A stretch of 64,000 nt of DNA, from positions 288,649,938 to 288,713,937 of the forward strand of contig CM037876.1 in NCBI GenBank assembly GCA_021292165.1, in the 5' to 3' direction. This DNA comes from Shinisaurus crocodilurus (lineage: Eukaryota > Chordata > Lepidosauria > Squamata > Shinisauridae). Shown here one piece after another: positions 1 to 11,475 of the stretch. The notes under the pieces were generated by a model that made no database searches, was not told the DNA's origin, and saw nothing but the letters and a program-made list of their open reading frames with translations. The translations under genes and the position numbers were made by a program. Position 1 is the first letter of the stretch; the number at the start of each line of letters is the position of its first letter.

Positions 1-1764
1 TATAAATAAATCCAATGTGGTAATGGAAAACTATCCTGCTGAGAAATATCAAAGAAAAGCCATTTATTATGTGAAGTTGGTGGAGAATATTAATAGTGTT
101 ATTTGTGCACAAACTAGGAAGATATGACATGGGCAGGTAATTGATGCTTTTAATAAGGACACTGTAACTCTTCTATTGGAAGTAATCCCTCAAATTTATA
201 TAAAGAAGGAAAAATGTTTGGGGTGGTGGTAGGAAGGCTTCCCCCAAATAAATCAGAACATGAAGAAAATTCACTTTATCACGGTTGTGCTATCAATAAA
301 ACATTTTTATCCACCAAAGGGACAGCTTTTATTAAGACACCAGCATTTTCTTTTCTTTCTTTTTTGGGAAATAATTCTATAGCAATATGTCCATGGAGAT
401 TAATGGTAGTTTGAAGTCTCTACCTGTGTGAATGGTGAATGCTGCTCAATGTGAAACAGGCAGCAGCAGACAATTTAAATGATGAAGAGCATTGTTTTCC
501 ACCCAGTTTAACTAGATATGAAATTATTAGAAGACAATTTAATTGAATGCAATGTTCAGCATCTGAAAATATAAGCTGGAGATGCACGAATGGAAACATC
601 AATTAACTACTTTTTCACCAGCCTTGACCTGATCTCCTTGCTGATTTAGGAGATTCAAGTGTGAAAAAAGAAGAAGGTTGCTTTCCTTGTTCTTCCCCTG
701 GGGAACAAAGCACAGGTCCCTTCATGTATCACTACTATGGCATATCATGGGCAGAGGATTATCTCCAGGGCTGAGGGGAGGTTCCAGGACCAGTGAAAGC
801 CACCCTTGGGATGAAAATACATCAGAGTCAAAATCAAATAAGACTGAAATCCAAAAGACCTGGGGCATATGTTGTGGTCTAAAGATGGGACGGCAGCCGT
901 GTTCCATGGCAGACAGAGACGGGGCCGGCAGAGTCTGTTTAGCACATCCTCTCTGTGCTGCCAAGAGCCAACCATTCTTCTTAGGGTTTAGAATACAATG
1001 TGAACATACCAATGGCTAAAAGCTAAATTTGCAGGAGCAAATTAACAGAGCAGAAGATTAAAGCAGAACATTACGGCAAGAAAGCATGGCTTACATCCCT
1101 ACTGAGTTGCCAGGAATCCCAAATGGCAACAGACTGACTCCACTAATGGCCTGGTCTTATGCAGCACCTTCCCATTTCAACCTGCATTGAGATCCCACCA
1201 GGCATTCATATATACTATTGTGCTCATATTAATCCCACCCTTATTCTGAAGCTATAATGACTTCAAGAATGTGTGGCAGTCAGCCAACATAGATGCGACG
1301 ATCCCAGCCACCCACACAGCAAGTAGCCAACCTAGTTGAAATCTCACCAGAGGTGTATCTTAAGATAAATTATGGTCTCTTGAGTCTTGAACAGATAAGT
1401 GACTCTGGGAAGAAGAAGCATAGCTAACCACTAAAAGCAACAGGCCCAGCCGGAAATCTAGACATGAGAAGGAGCAATTTGATGTGCACCACTAAACTCC
1501 TCGAAATAACAGTTGTCTTCCACATTTTCACGACACTCTTTCAGGGCTCTCATTGGCTCCCCAGCCCCCCCCCCGATTCCTTCTGGACTGACCTTTCCGA
1601 CATTGTTGGGGGTGAGGGTGGTGCTGACCAGCCATTTCTTCCACTGTCAGGCTGTCCTTGGGGCACAAAGATTTAGGTGCCCCTAGCCCTGTTGCCAGAT
1701 TCCCTGGTTTGAGCCCACTGGCATCTTATAGCATATGATGTAATCACTTGGGGTTGTATCCAAT
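1..1764. other. Stretch with no recognised gene or repeat
   Basis: I see no exon-like frame, recognisable transposon protein or simple repeat of note here. The open frames are short, overlap on opposite strands and show no domain motif. The sequence could be old degenerate repeat or unique intergenic/intronic DNA; comparison with other squamates would separate these. Confidence 0.4.
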
Positions 1765-1849
1765 GGGTTGTATCCAATATTAGCCTAGCTTAAATCCCAA
1801 TCTTTCCAATGAGTCCTACTCTAAATAGGACTAACATTGGATACAACCC
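1765..1849. repeat. Short palindromic MITE
   Basis: The ends are inverted copies: GGGTTGTATCCAATATTA at the left and the near-complement of it at the right, with a second small dyad in the middle. This is the form of a hairpin MITE. Class unknown. Confidence 0.5.
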
Positions 1850-2324
1850 ATGGTAAGCCCGGTCATCTTTATATTGCAAAGAGAATCTTACTGTACTTTT
1901 ACATCTCATAAAAAAAATCTGGAGGGACTGGGAGGTTGTTGTAAAACACTCTCCAAAACCTGTCAAGGAGCCACCCCTTGGCGGTGGTGCAGTCCCCTGC
2001 TGCTGTGCAGATAATGGCTCCATAAACTGGTCATCTCTCTGTGGTCACCTTAACGTATGCTGGGTGACACGGGAGCCACGGTCCCATGGTGCAATCCCAC
2101 ACTGTTGTAGAGTGTGCATTAAGCAATCACATGGTACGTCTTTCCCACTTGACTGGTGCCCTTCCATGAGGGAGGGTACTTACTGGGTGGGAAAGACCTC
2201 CACAATTATCCCCATCATATGGCTGCTTGATCCACACTCCTTGGCAGTAGCGCTCTCATGCCCCCTTCTGTGTGTTAAGGCGGCTGCCGGGAGGTAACCA
2301 GCTGGTCATGTCATATATGTACAA
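1850..2324. other. Unclassified stretch with a weak inverted repeat
   Basis: No gene is recognised. Around 2133-2200 a segment containing GTCTTTCCCACTTGACT is followed by its approximate complement, suggesting another degenerate hairpin element. Nothing else is supported. Confidence 0.3.
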
Positions 2325-3140
2325 CTAGCTGTTGCTCGCGTGGATTTTAGGATTTGGTACAATTGTTTTAAAAAGAAACATGAGTTTTTTGTCCAAACTG
2401 TACGAAATATAATTTACAGGTTGATGTCTTAACGTAATAAGCAATGTTTATTACAGACGTTAGTCGGAGTGTATTGGCAACAAAACAAAGATAGTTGTTC
2501 CATTCATATGCGACCATGAGTTTTTTCGTGTTGGAATTACAAACAGACAATGAGACAGACCAAAAATTAAAAGTTATTTATTTGGCATCTGCAACCTACA
2601 AAAAAACCCTATTTCAGTACTTCTTTGTAAACTACATTAGTGGTTCTCCCTTCAGGTGCTAGCATGACCAGAGAGTTAGGTGAGCTCACTCTGGAACAGG
2701 CCACGTAAAACTGCCCATGCGAGAAGCAGTCTTCCCTTAGGTCAATCCCCGCTACCTTCAAAGTCTGCCCCTGCGACTTGTTGATGGTCATGACGAAACA
2801 AACCTTTAGCGGGAACTGAAGTCTTCTGAATTCAAACAGATATTCTGATGGAATAAGAGGTATTCGTGGTATAAACACCGATTCCCCCTGGCCAGAACCG
2901 GTTAGCACTGTAGCCTCAATCACATTTCTGTGGAGAGCTTTCACTTGCAATCTGGTTCCATTACAGAGTTTAGGTGGGTTGAGGTTCCGCAATAATATCA
3001 CAGGTGCTCCTACTTTGAGAAGCTGTGTTCTGGAAGACCAGGAGGATTTAAAGTGTGCAAAAACTCAACGGGGTAGTGGGACTGCGTCATCACTTTGAAC
3101 CACTGAGTCTGAGATGTCAGTTAGGTGTGGAGGTGATTCC
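2325..3140 (-). mobile_element. Helitron 3' portion, 5'-truncated
   Basis: Read on the minus strand, this carries the C-terminal part of a Helitron Pif1-type helicase and ends in CTAG immediately followed by T, the standard Helitron 3' terminus (CTRR before T). The last bases before CTAG (CACGCGAGCAACAG) resemble the GC-rich 3' end of animal Helitrons. Homology fades above about 3140, where a palindromic MITE begins, so the 5' end is missing. Rolling-circle replication function is certainly lost. Confidence 0.8.
2609..3116 (-). pseudogene. Helitron helicase C-terminal domain, broken
   Basis: The main frame (2609-3001, continuing open upstream to about 3040) holds the C-terminal Pif1-family helicase signature: KVGAPV then ILLRNLNPPKLCNGTRL, later MTINKSQGQTL and GQFYVACSRVSS. 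These are the late helicase motifs that in Helitrons act with an upstream Rep nuclease. Above 3040 the family match continues in other frames (HYPVEFLHTLNPPG, then SVVQSDDAV), so at least two frameshifts break it. The Rep domain and Walker A region are absent. It is the remnant of a single RepHel protein, not a host PIF1 gene. Confidence 0.8.
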
Positions 3141-3154
3141 TGAGAGCAGTGTCT

Positions 3155-3735
3155 GATAACACTCCTGTGTCAGTGGTGCTCAACTATCCATTGTATCTTT
3201 TGGTTTGAGCTTTATAGGAGCCATCCATTGTGCTGAACTCCATCCCCAAAATAGGTTCGCTACCATGGAGCACCATGGGCATCTCCTATAAAGATCAAAC
3301 AAAAAGATGCAATGGATAAGGTCATAGGGGTGGGCGATCCATCCAGCACTCAAGCGCTGCTGCTTCGCGAGCCGAGTCGAGCGTGAGCTGAAGCGCTCAC
3401 CAGACTTTCGGGTTCCCCAGCGCTATGTTGTTTACGTAGAAAATGGTGTAAGATTAGTTTAAAATGGCCGCAATTTGCGCAAGTTACACAGATCACAGCC
3501 ATTTTTAATGTATCTTATGCCAGTTTCTACGTGAACAACGTAGCGCCGGAAACCAGAAGTCACTTCCCCGTCTCAGCTCACAAGAATGTGAGTCAAGCTG
3601 GGGGAAAAGGGTAGGGTGAGCGGAGCTCGGGGAGGGGGGGGTCGAGTCTGGTGAGTTCGCCGGACTTCCACCCCCCAATCAAGCTCTGCACACATCCGTA
3701 GAGGGAGCCTCAGTGATACAGGAGTCACCAGCCTC
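3155..3735. mobile_element. Hairpin MITE (family of 30813 and 55690), split by a later insertion
   Basis: The left part (3155-3326) matches the hairpin MITEs at 30813-31006 and 55690-55884, including CTCCTGTGTCAGTGG and the inner arms around CTTTATAGGAGC. The missing right end (AGTGATACAGGAGTCACCAG) reappears at about 3708-3733. The intervening ~375 bases are another element, so this copy was split by a later insertion. Confidence 0.65.
3330..3704 (-). mobile_element. Palindromic-core repeat, copy 1
   Basis: This matches copies at 22567-22980 (+) and 29812-30234 (-). The shared centre (about 3420-3545) is an imperfect palindrome of roughly 110 bases: TACGTAGAAAATGG...AATTTGCGCAAGTTAC and its complement. 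The minus-strand start resembles the CTAGGGATGTGTG start of the other copies. It is inserted in the hairpin MITE 3155-3735. No coding capacity; class uncertain. Confidence 0.65.
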
Positions 3736-5173
3736 CGCTGCTTCTGATGTCTTTCCTGGACTTTAATTGAAGTGCGGGAAACCGGGGAGGCTGCAGACTG
3801 TACAATGAAAGACAGGACACTCCTTGGCCACCTTGTAACTAAGGTAAGCACAAGAAGCTTACTACACCCCACTCAAGAATCTCATTGAAATGTTCTTCTC
3901 CTTAAAAATAAATAAATTGTAAAAGCACTTTCTTTTCTATCAAATTGAATGAGAATGGTTTAAAAAATACAGGAGAAATTTTCAGCACAGCACTAGTTTG
4001 CAGATTCAACTGGTGGGTGTGAACTGGAAAAGGGCCTTTCCCAGTGCATGTCTTCAGACTGCTTTGGACCCAGGGCCTCCCAGGTCTGGAACAAACAAAA
4101 AAACAGCAACAACCCCACTCTTTCTATGTGTGCAGCTCACCACAGATTGCACAGAACTGAACTAGAAATACAGCATATAATACCCATTTGGCTGTGTGTC
4201 CAAGCCCCTATCTTCAGCTTTAACTGGCTACTACTGGTTTGTCAGTCTCAGTCAATGCAGAACAATTTCTGCTCACCACTTATAACAAAGCAACTGGCCA
4301 ATTACAAGTCTGTTATATAATTTTGCTATGGCACAAAGAAAGATGATTATGATTATTTAAATTATTTCTTTGCATTGATCTCCACTTCAAGCACAGATTG
4401 AGAAAAATCTATAGAGTGTGCATTCTTTGAGAAAAGGTACAAGCCAAGTGCATTTTTTTTTTAAAAAAAATTCTCAATCATCACCTTGTTACATAAATAA
4501 CTACTAGCACAGCCCAGAGAACACTTAGCCAGCGCAAGCTCTATTGAAATGCAAAGTGCAAACAGTACCCAAGCAGATATATTATTTGTATTAGGTACTG
4601 GATTTAAAGCATACACACGCACACATTCACACACTAAGGGTTGAATCCAGGATCTGCCTTCCACCAGAGGAAGGGACTTTGCATGAGAGGAAGGACTCTG
4701 CTCACAGTAAGTCCTTCTGCCTGATTTTTGGGGACCCCCTCCCCCAGCTTTCACCAGTCAGCAGGGTCTCTTGACTCTCTGTGTAGCCTTTTCAGAGGGC
4801 TGGAGGGGCTGCTGAGGGAAGAAGAGGTGGGGAAGTCCACTTCTGCCAGCGTAGTTAATCCAGTTTAAATCAGGATCCAACCCCAGGGTTGCAACCTTTA
4901 ATCAGTTACTGGGTCAATAAATCAACTGATCCTATGCATTTAAACTTGACATTCAATACCATTTAATGTAATGGTGTTTACTCCCTGGTAAAAGAGCATA
5001 AGGTTGCAGCCTTAATTGCCTGGTGCATATGGTGGTAGCCTTGACTAGTAGAGTTCAGTATAAGGGCAACCTTTAATTGGTGTGACTGAGAATTAAGAGA
5101 AAACTCATATACTTCCTGAAGCTGTTTATCTCACTGTAAGAGATAAAGCAGAAAATACTAAAGATGGCCTTTC
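3736..5173. other. Stretch with no recognised gene or repeat
   Basis: Nothing exon-like is seen. It includes short homopolymer runs (about 4453-4470) and a small CA-rich patch near 4614. Frames are short and without domains. Confidence 0.4.
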
Positions 5174-5249
5174 AAAAGTCCTCCAACTCCCCGCATTCCC
5201 CAGCTGGCATGGTTGGTTGGGGAATGCTGGGAGTTGTAGTAGGACTTTT
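5174..5249. mobile_element. Hairpin MITE (76 bp)
   Basis: A near-complete inverted repeat: AAAAGTCCTCCAACTCCCC at the left is matched by its complement at the right (GGGAGTTGTAGTAGGACTTT). The same arm sequence recurs in many hairpins of this window. Confidence 0.6.
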
Positions 5250-5306
5250 ACTGTCTAAACATGCATAGCATTACGTTATTAGTCCATTAAAAGCCAGGTG
5301 GGTAAC

Positions 5307-5395
5307 AGTGCGATCCTATACATGTCTACTCAGAAGAAAGTCTCATTAAGTTCAATGGGGTGTATTCCCAGGTAAGTTATAGGAGTACACCTTAA
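5307..5395. mobile_element. Short palindromic repeat of the ATCCTATAC/TACTC type (family L)
   Basis: About 90 bases with outer ends reading GCGATCCTATACATG and a complementary right end, and an inner CTACTCAGAAG. Related copies lie near 32025, 37335, 42968 and 47785. No gene. Non-autonomous DNA element or SINE relative; class uncertain. Confidence 0.45.
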
Positions 5396-6262
5396 ACAAT
5401 AAGCCCCACATTCCCATTCATTTCAAACCCAATTATTCTAGAGCCATGTTTTTTCTCCTCGCTTGGGAGACATTAAAAAACATTCATACCATCATGCTGA
5501 AAGCATGAACTATGTGCATCAAGAGTATAGGTAAGACTGCGTTGAAATAGACCCCACACTTCACAGCCCTGTTTGCATGCAACTAAAAAGACTGCACACA
5601 CACACACTTTTGATGATTTTGAGGGGCCTGTAAACAAGATTGTGATATTTCATCCATCTTAGGAGGAGGAGAATAATATGAGTGTGGCCTTCTGCTTTTG
5701 CTTAGTCAATAGAACAGTACCTTCTGCTCCAGCTATTGACCTGAGCGACCGGAACAGCCTGATTTTTGTAAAACCACCCATGGCCTTGGCCTGGAGATGA
5801 TAATAGGTTGTGTTTGTTTCCTGGATGATATTCTTTTCTATTGCTTTCAGAAACCTGTATATTAAAGTGGTCCAGATAGTCTATAGCAAGAGCAGGCATT
5901 TGCACCAACCTGTGCTGCAAAATGCAGCTATATAAATCAATGCATATTGACAGTGTACATTGTAACTGCTCCTCTGGAGCCGGGTACTAACTTAGTCAGC
6001 TTCAATACTTAATATGAAGTGGCTAACACTTCATATTAAGTCTGCAATGTGGTTCCTGGGAATGTTCTTTGTAACTGCATATGTGAGAGAAGATCTCATC
6101 TGGGGAACCCCCTCGCAGTGTGAAGAATTAGCCTTTTCAGACAACTGGGTTGATTACTTGAAGGTGTAGCTGGGCCAATGGGAAGAGCATAATGTGGCCT
6201 CTTCTGACCTTCCTTATCAGGCCTGTAAATCGTTGGTCTTTTGTTTTGTTTTTTTATGGTAG
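5396..6262. other. Stretch with no recognised gene
   Basis: No coding exon or transposon protein seen. A short CA run is at about 5594-5607, and an inverted repeat of CTTCATATTAAG sits near 6010-6040. Confidence 0.35.
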
Positions 6263-6264
6263 AA

Positions 6265-6521
6265 AAAGATTTTATTTATTTGTTTGTTTGTTTATTATAT
6301 TTATACCCCGCCTTTTTTCCTGCAAGGAACCCAAGGTGGCTTACATAATCGTCGTCCTCCTCTCCATTTTATCCTCACAACAACCCTGTGAGGTAGGTTA
6401 GGCTGAGAGTCAGTGACTGGCCCAAAGTCACCCAGTGAGTTTCATGGCCGAGCGGGAACTAGAACCCGGATCTCCTCTGAGTCCCAGTCCAACACTCTCA
6501 CCACTACGCCACACTGGCTAG
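6265..6521 (-). mobile_element. tRNA-derived SINE, Sauria-SINE type
   Basis: On the minus strand it begins AGCCAGTGTGGCGTAGTGG (tRNA-like A box region), passes a B-box-like GGGTTCTAGTTCCC, then the squamate SINE body (GGGCCAGTCACTGACTCTC, CAACCCTGTGAGG in complement) and ends in a short tail of TTTG/TTTA units at 6265-6300. Near full length. Identification as Sauria SINE is from family knowledge, not a search. Confidence 0.85.
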
Positions 6522-7249
6522 ACTGAGGATACAAATAGGATAGAATTTGCCACCATTGAATACCACCTGTGAAGCAATATGGTTTCAGCTCCATCCCCTG
6601 TGCATGTTTACTCAAGTGTAACTACCACTGTGCACAGGATTAAATGAGCTGTATAAGCTAGTGTACCAGGCAAAAACCTCTTCCCTTGATGTCCTCTGTA
6701 TATGGCCAAGTAACTGCTTATTATAAGATAATAATCTTAATTTAGGAGGAAAGTAATAAACGCAAATGTTCTACACACCTGTAACTGCTTGTTTAATTTA
6801 GAATGACAATGTTCCCATATGCAGAGGATCATACAAAGCCCTTTTCACTGAAGTGTCATACTGAGATATTTTTTTTAGGTAGAGGAAGTAAAAGAGAATT
6901 GTTGGTAGACAGCAGAGCAGCCGGTGGGAGATGAGTCCCACTGGCTGCTCTGAATAGATGTATGTCTATGTATCTGAATAGATTCTGCTATGCGGGAGGA
7001 ATTTGCTCTGTTGAGTCTGCACTTCTGTGCTTGCTTCTTTTTGATTATGGTGCTTGGAGTGTTTTTTATATTGTGTCTGTAGTTTTTGTACTTGTTTTTA
7101 CTATTTTTATTGTGTTTGAATGTTCTCTTTTTGTTTGCTGCTTCGAACTCTTTAGGAAAGTTCACATGCAGTTCAAACTCATCCAGATGCGGTAGATACA
7201 AAGTGGTTCCAGGAACATGGAAGTATTTGTTGATCTAGACAAACTAGAA
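6522..7249. other. Stretch with no recognised gene
   Basis: AT-rich sequence with overlapping opposite-strand frames around 6875-7201 that show low-complexity composition and no domain. Nothing else recognised. Confidence 0.35.
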
Positions 7250-7326
7250 CAGCCTGGCCATGCTGGCTGGGTATGGTGGGAGTTGTAATCCAACCCATCT
7301 GGAGGGAACTAGGTTGGGGAAGGCTG
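7250..7326. mobile_element. hAT-type hairpin MITE with perfect 8-bp TSD
   Basis: Ends are CAGCCTGGCC and its approximate complement GGAAGGCTG. It is flanked by identical 8-bp direct repeats AACTAGAA (7242-7249 and 7327-7334), the hAT superfamily target-site signature. Relative of 61512-61646. Confidence 0.8.
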
Positions 7327-7336
7327 AACTAGAACC

Positions 7337-7797
7337 AGACTTAGGGAGTAATCCTGTGGCCCCCTAGACAGTGTCTGACAGGCCATAGGATATTTTGGAT
7401 TCCTAGCTCCAAGCCTGGAGACAGCACTCCAACTTTGGAGCTGGGAATCGGAGCTCCAACCCCCTCCCCCACTCCCTAGCAGCCAGCATGGAAAGAACCA
7501 CACTGGCTCCTCTCCGATGTGAGAAAAGTGACCTCGGAGAGGGGGGGAAAGGGGTGTTCTGGTGGGCGGGGAGGGGAGAAGACTGGAGAGGCCAGAATAC
7601 AAATTATCCTGACACTTCCCCAGCTTCCTTCCCTCTCCTTCTGAAATGATGTTGCTTGGTGGGCAAAAAAAACCCCATATAGCAAAAATGAAGGACAGGA
7701 GGACAGGGAGGCGAAGATCACCTCTGCCACTTCTCCCACCCTGCATAGGACGAGCATAAGCCTCTGAGTTCAGACTTATGATCATCACAATAGGTTG
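7337..7797. repeat. Non-autonomous DNA repeat, family I
   Basis: Starts near GTAATCCTGTGGCCCC with TAGACAGTGTCTGACAGG and ends in a GC-rich part with CCTCTGAGTTCAGA. Similar units occur at 7806-8200, 19693-21165 (split), 22005-22310, 32650-33060 and 35325-35790. The frames inside are GC-rich artefacts without domains. Confidence 0.5.
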
Positions 7798-7805
7798 GTG
7801 GTACC

Positions 7806-8200
7806 CTTAGGGCACAATCCTAGGGCCTCCTGACATTGTCTCGGGGGGGCATAGGATTATTCAGAGTCCCAGCTCCGAGGTCCTCCAGCCACAGAGCTGG
7901 GACTCTGAATGCAGAGCCCCCAGGCTGCCCCCCTTGCAGCCGGTGTGGAAATCTGCCTCAGAGAGGGCTAAAGGGGTGTGTCGGGGGCGGGGAGTGGGGG
8001 AGGCTGGGGCCGATGGCTTATGCTGTATCCAAATGGCACCCCAGACTCCTCCCCTCCCCCTCCATGGCATCTGGATGGCCGAAAATGCAAGGCGCGAGGT
8101 GCAGGGCAGAGGAGATCACCTCCTCTGTTTGGAGGCTCATGTGCATTGAGTGCAGAGGACATTGGATTGGATGGCGCCCTCCATCATACTTAAAGTAGAC
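7806..8200. repeat. Non-autonomous DNA repeat, family I, second adjacent copy
   Basis: Begins GGCACAATCCTAGGGCC and repeats the plan of 7337-7797 in head-to-tail order. Four overlapping GC-rich frames here are shadows with no recognisable product. Confidence 0.45.
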
Positions 8201-8395
8201 CCACTGAAATCAGTGGGACTCATGACAACTAACTTTAGTTCCCTTAATCTTGTCGTGTTTTGAAGCAATTTGGAATTTTGGTTGTGGCATTTAGTCTGCA
8301 ATGGTGTGCATGTAAGTCACCACCTGATGCTGCAAGTCATGAAGTGATAGCTGTCCGTGCATGTGTGAACTGGACCCCAGCTACAGTTTCTGGGA

Positions 8396-8441
8396 ATGTG
8401 TGTGTGTGTGTGTGTGTGTGTGTGAGTGTGTGTGTGGAAAC
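8396..8441. repeat. (TG)n microsatellite
   Basis: About 22 units with one interruption (TGAGTG). Confidence 0.95.
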
Positions 8442-10080
8442 CAGGAAAACCAAGTGGAGCATCAAGGTTTTTTTTCATAATGACTGTGTTTGTACAATCT
8501 TCTATCAAACATTAGGCAGGTACTATGTTTATGTTGGCTTACAAAGAGAGAAGTCAACATATGGCTTTCTATTTCTAAAGACTCATCTATACTGCCTTGG
8601 CTCAGCAAAGGGCTGGGAAATGAGCAAGTAATAAAAAGCATCATAACTGCACTGGTATATTGTATTGCACTTCACCCAGTATTTTGCTTCCATTTTATCA
8701 CACAAAGATTGTCCTGTGGAGAACCTGTTTTGTCTTATACCCTCGGGCATCTCTGTGCATTTGCTTCTAAGGTTCTTTCCTATCTGCCTTTTAGGACAAG
8801 GGTGACAGTCTAATGTTCCCTTCCCTTCCCTCCCCTTCCCTGGATTTAGTGGTGTTTTATATATTCACAGAGCTCTTACAAAAGTTTGATCTATGTCTTT
8901 TGTGTACTGAAGAATTGAGCTGGTTCGTTTTTCATTCCAGCTGTTCCAAGAGATTGATTGGGGAATGTAGGATCAGCCTGCTTGTACATATGCGTGGGAC
9001 AATCGATACACTCCTTGCTTTGTTCAGAACAAAAAGTTTGATCTCCCTATCACACTTCCAGCGCCATGGTGGGAGGGAATGGATGCAAAATAAAAGCAAA
9101 AACAAACAAACAAAAAAAGGAGTTGCATCTCTGTATGATTCTTTAAAACAAATTTGATCACATATATTTTGTCTAACAGCAAAACTCTTTATCCAGAGCC
9201 TATAAATAGGGATGAGGAAGAAATTCCTTTGGTTCAAATGTTAATTTGAACTTACCTACTTTCATGCATTCGAACCAATATACAAACTGAAACTCATCTC
9301 TCCTTTGAAATTCGCATTCTCCAAATTTTGCAATGAAGTTCTCCAATCAAATAAATGTATACAAAAATGCATATATTAGGGAAAAGTTCACATAAAAATG
9401 CATATATTAGTTAAAATAACATTAAAATGTTATTTGAAACAATTTGAAAAATTGCTTGCAAAAATATGTCTATTGGGCAAAATTATATACAAAAACGCAT
9501 GTGTTACAAGATATGCACACCAAAATGCATACACATTTTTCATACAAACATTAATTTAAAATTCTCAAAGTTCTTAAGATGGGGGGAAATTCTCAAAGTT
9601 TAGGACAAACCAAATTTAAGATTGGAAAAATGAGAAACAGAGAGAAACTGAAATTGACAGATCGATCCATTCCTACGATGTGTTCTGCTGTACACATGGT
9701 GTTCCCTGGCTCCAGGCCTGTCCCTGGTGAACCTGGAGTCAATCTCCTCCAGTTAAATTGGGGGGGGGGAGCCCTGGTAGGTTTTCAAAACTTGTGATAT
9801 TAAATAGGATTGTCAATTCTGCAAGGAAGAAATCCTGGACCATTAAAAACAAAACAAAACAAAAATAGCCAAAAGAAATAAAAGGGATCCATTTGCTGCA
9901 CATTTTCTAGATTAATTATAGCATTTTTTAAAAAAACCAATTTATCTCACCTCATTTAGACTCATATTGAACACTCTCTCATAAGATTTTAAACAGTAAT
10001 AATACCAAATTCTTCACGGTCCTATTACTGGATGCTTATTAACAAAGTATGTGCTGTGTTTTCTGTTTTCCCTTGAGACT
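8442..10080. other. Stretch with no recognised gene
   Basis: AT-rich DNA with A/T runs (about 9095-9118) and several near-repeats of AAAATGCATATATTAG between 9360 and 9540, suggesting an old internal tandem array. No exon or transposon protein seen. Confidence 0.35.
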
Positions 10081-10099
10081 GTGGATAATAATCTCTAGG

Positions 10100-10192
10100 C
10101 CAGGGGTAGGAAACAGATGCTTTGATTAACAACTCCCATAATCCCTAACAATTGGCCATGCTGGCTGGTGGTCATGGGAGTTGTAGTACAAA
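10100..10192. mobile_element. hAT-like hairpin MITE, degenerate
   Basis: Starts CCAGGGGTAGGAAAC; the arms AACAACTCCCATAAT and ATGGGAGTTGTAGTAC are inverted. Same general arm sequence as the other ACTCCCAGC hairpins in the window. Confidence 0.45.
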
Positions 10193-10417
10193 ACCCTACT
10201 TTAGTCACACTGCAACCACGCCATTCTCCCCATCCTGCTTCCACTCTGGTTCCTCATGGGTCATGGACAATTTTCCTTCTGAACACTAAATAAGGGCTAT
10301 GCATGCAATCTGGTTGTGATCTGCTCCTAAATGAAGACAAAAATATAATAGCAATTATATATAAAATCCTAGGCAGTAGACATCAAGGAGAGAATTTAAG
10401 TATATTTCTTTGAATTT

Positions 10418-10962
10418 AAGAATAGCTTCGGCTATTCTTAAATTCAAAGAATAGAAGTCTGCCCAAAATTAGCATTGTTAACAGTTACAGAAAAGTTAGT
10501 TTGTTTAAAAAATACAAAAGAATTGATTGTGAATTTGTTAACAGCAGCAAAATTAATGATAGCTAGGAATTGGAAGGTTCAACATGTGTTTTCAATTAAG
10601 GAATGGTATACAGAGGTATGGGATATCGCGTTAAATGATAAATTAACTTGTAATATTAAGTGTCAAAAAGGACAATTGGAGAAAGACACCTTTGTGAACA
10701 TTTGGGGCAAATTTTTGGATTATGTGTTGGTAAAGGGGAGGGGGAACAAACCTTGTCAAGATTTGTTATATTTTTGGAATATAGAATAATATATACACAT
10801 ACAAAAAAAAATAAAAAAATATTGGGGTGAGAAATATAACTTGGTCCCAAGAGGTGGGGTGTGTGTGGGTGCACAATGTTTATGTTGTATTTTTTGTTGT
10901 TGTATTCATTATTTTAAATTTAAAAAAAATTAAAAATAAAAAAAAGAATAGCTTTGGCTATT
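10418..10962 (+). mobile_element. L1 LINE 3' end with target-site duplication
   Basis: A 19-base direct repeat (AAGAATAGCTTCGGCTATT at 10418-10436; one change at 10944-10962) brackets an L1 ORF2 3' end and an A-rich tail (about 10914-10947). The copy is severely 5'-truncated (about 500 bases). Its first bases (10437-10451) are the inverted complement of the flank just before the TSD, making a perfect 21-bp hairpin with a TTCG loop (10406-10451). Confidence 0.8.
10475..10789 (+). pseudogene. L1 ORF2 C-terminal fragment
   Basis: A 104-residue frame matching the C-terminal end of vertebrate L1 ORF2p: a W-rich region with IKEWYTEVWDIALNDKL and KGRGNKPCQDLLYFWNIE, ending at the natural ORF2 stop, after which the 3' UTR and A-rich tail follow. 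Endonuclease and reverse transcriptase domains are missing through 5' truncation, so it is inactive. Confidence 0.75.
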
Positions 10963-11475
10963 TGAGGGGGGGGTATAAAAATGTATTTAAAAATAAAATA
11001 ATAAGTGTATTCTGAAGAACACTATGCTATTATTGAGTTGTCCAGGGTGTTTAAACGTGACAGAGGGCCTATCTGAGTGTTTCTGAGGAATCTAGATAAG
11101 TTTCTGAATATTGAAGTTACTAAAAATAAGGCAGGAGGGGATTAAATGTGGTTTAAACCAGGCTTAAACTGGCTTCCCACAGGAAGTGAGGTAGGTGGAG
11201 TTTAAGCCTGAGATAAACCAGGCTCCATCCTTTGTACAGACATCTAGAAAGGATTTTGCTTAATACAGCTAGGTTCAAAAAACATATTGTTTATGGTTAA
11301 AAAAAAATATGTATGCATTTGGAGAGCACACAGAGAAAGGCTATGGTAGATTATTACTGACAGTATGAAAGAGCTTGAAAGATTACCAAGTAAAGGTTTT
11401 AGGGAAGCCACAAACAGAAAGTGAATAGCTCCAGGTTTAGGCAGTTTCTCTTAAGTTTCCCCCTTTCTTTTAGAC

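Noticed and set aside
2609..3001. Host PIF1 helicase exon
   Set aside because: The residues around ILLRNLNPPKLCNGTRL and the adjacent CTAG terminus are Helitron-type, and the reading is frameshifted upstream.
7309..7788. 159-residue minus-strand frame
   Set aside because: Lies wholly in family I repeat DNA, GC-rich; other copies do not preserve it.
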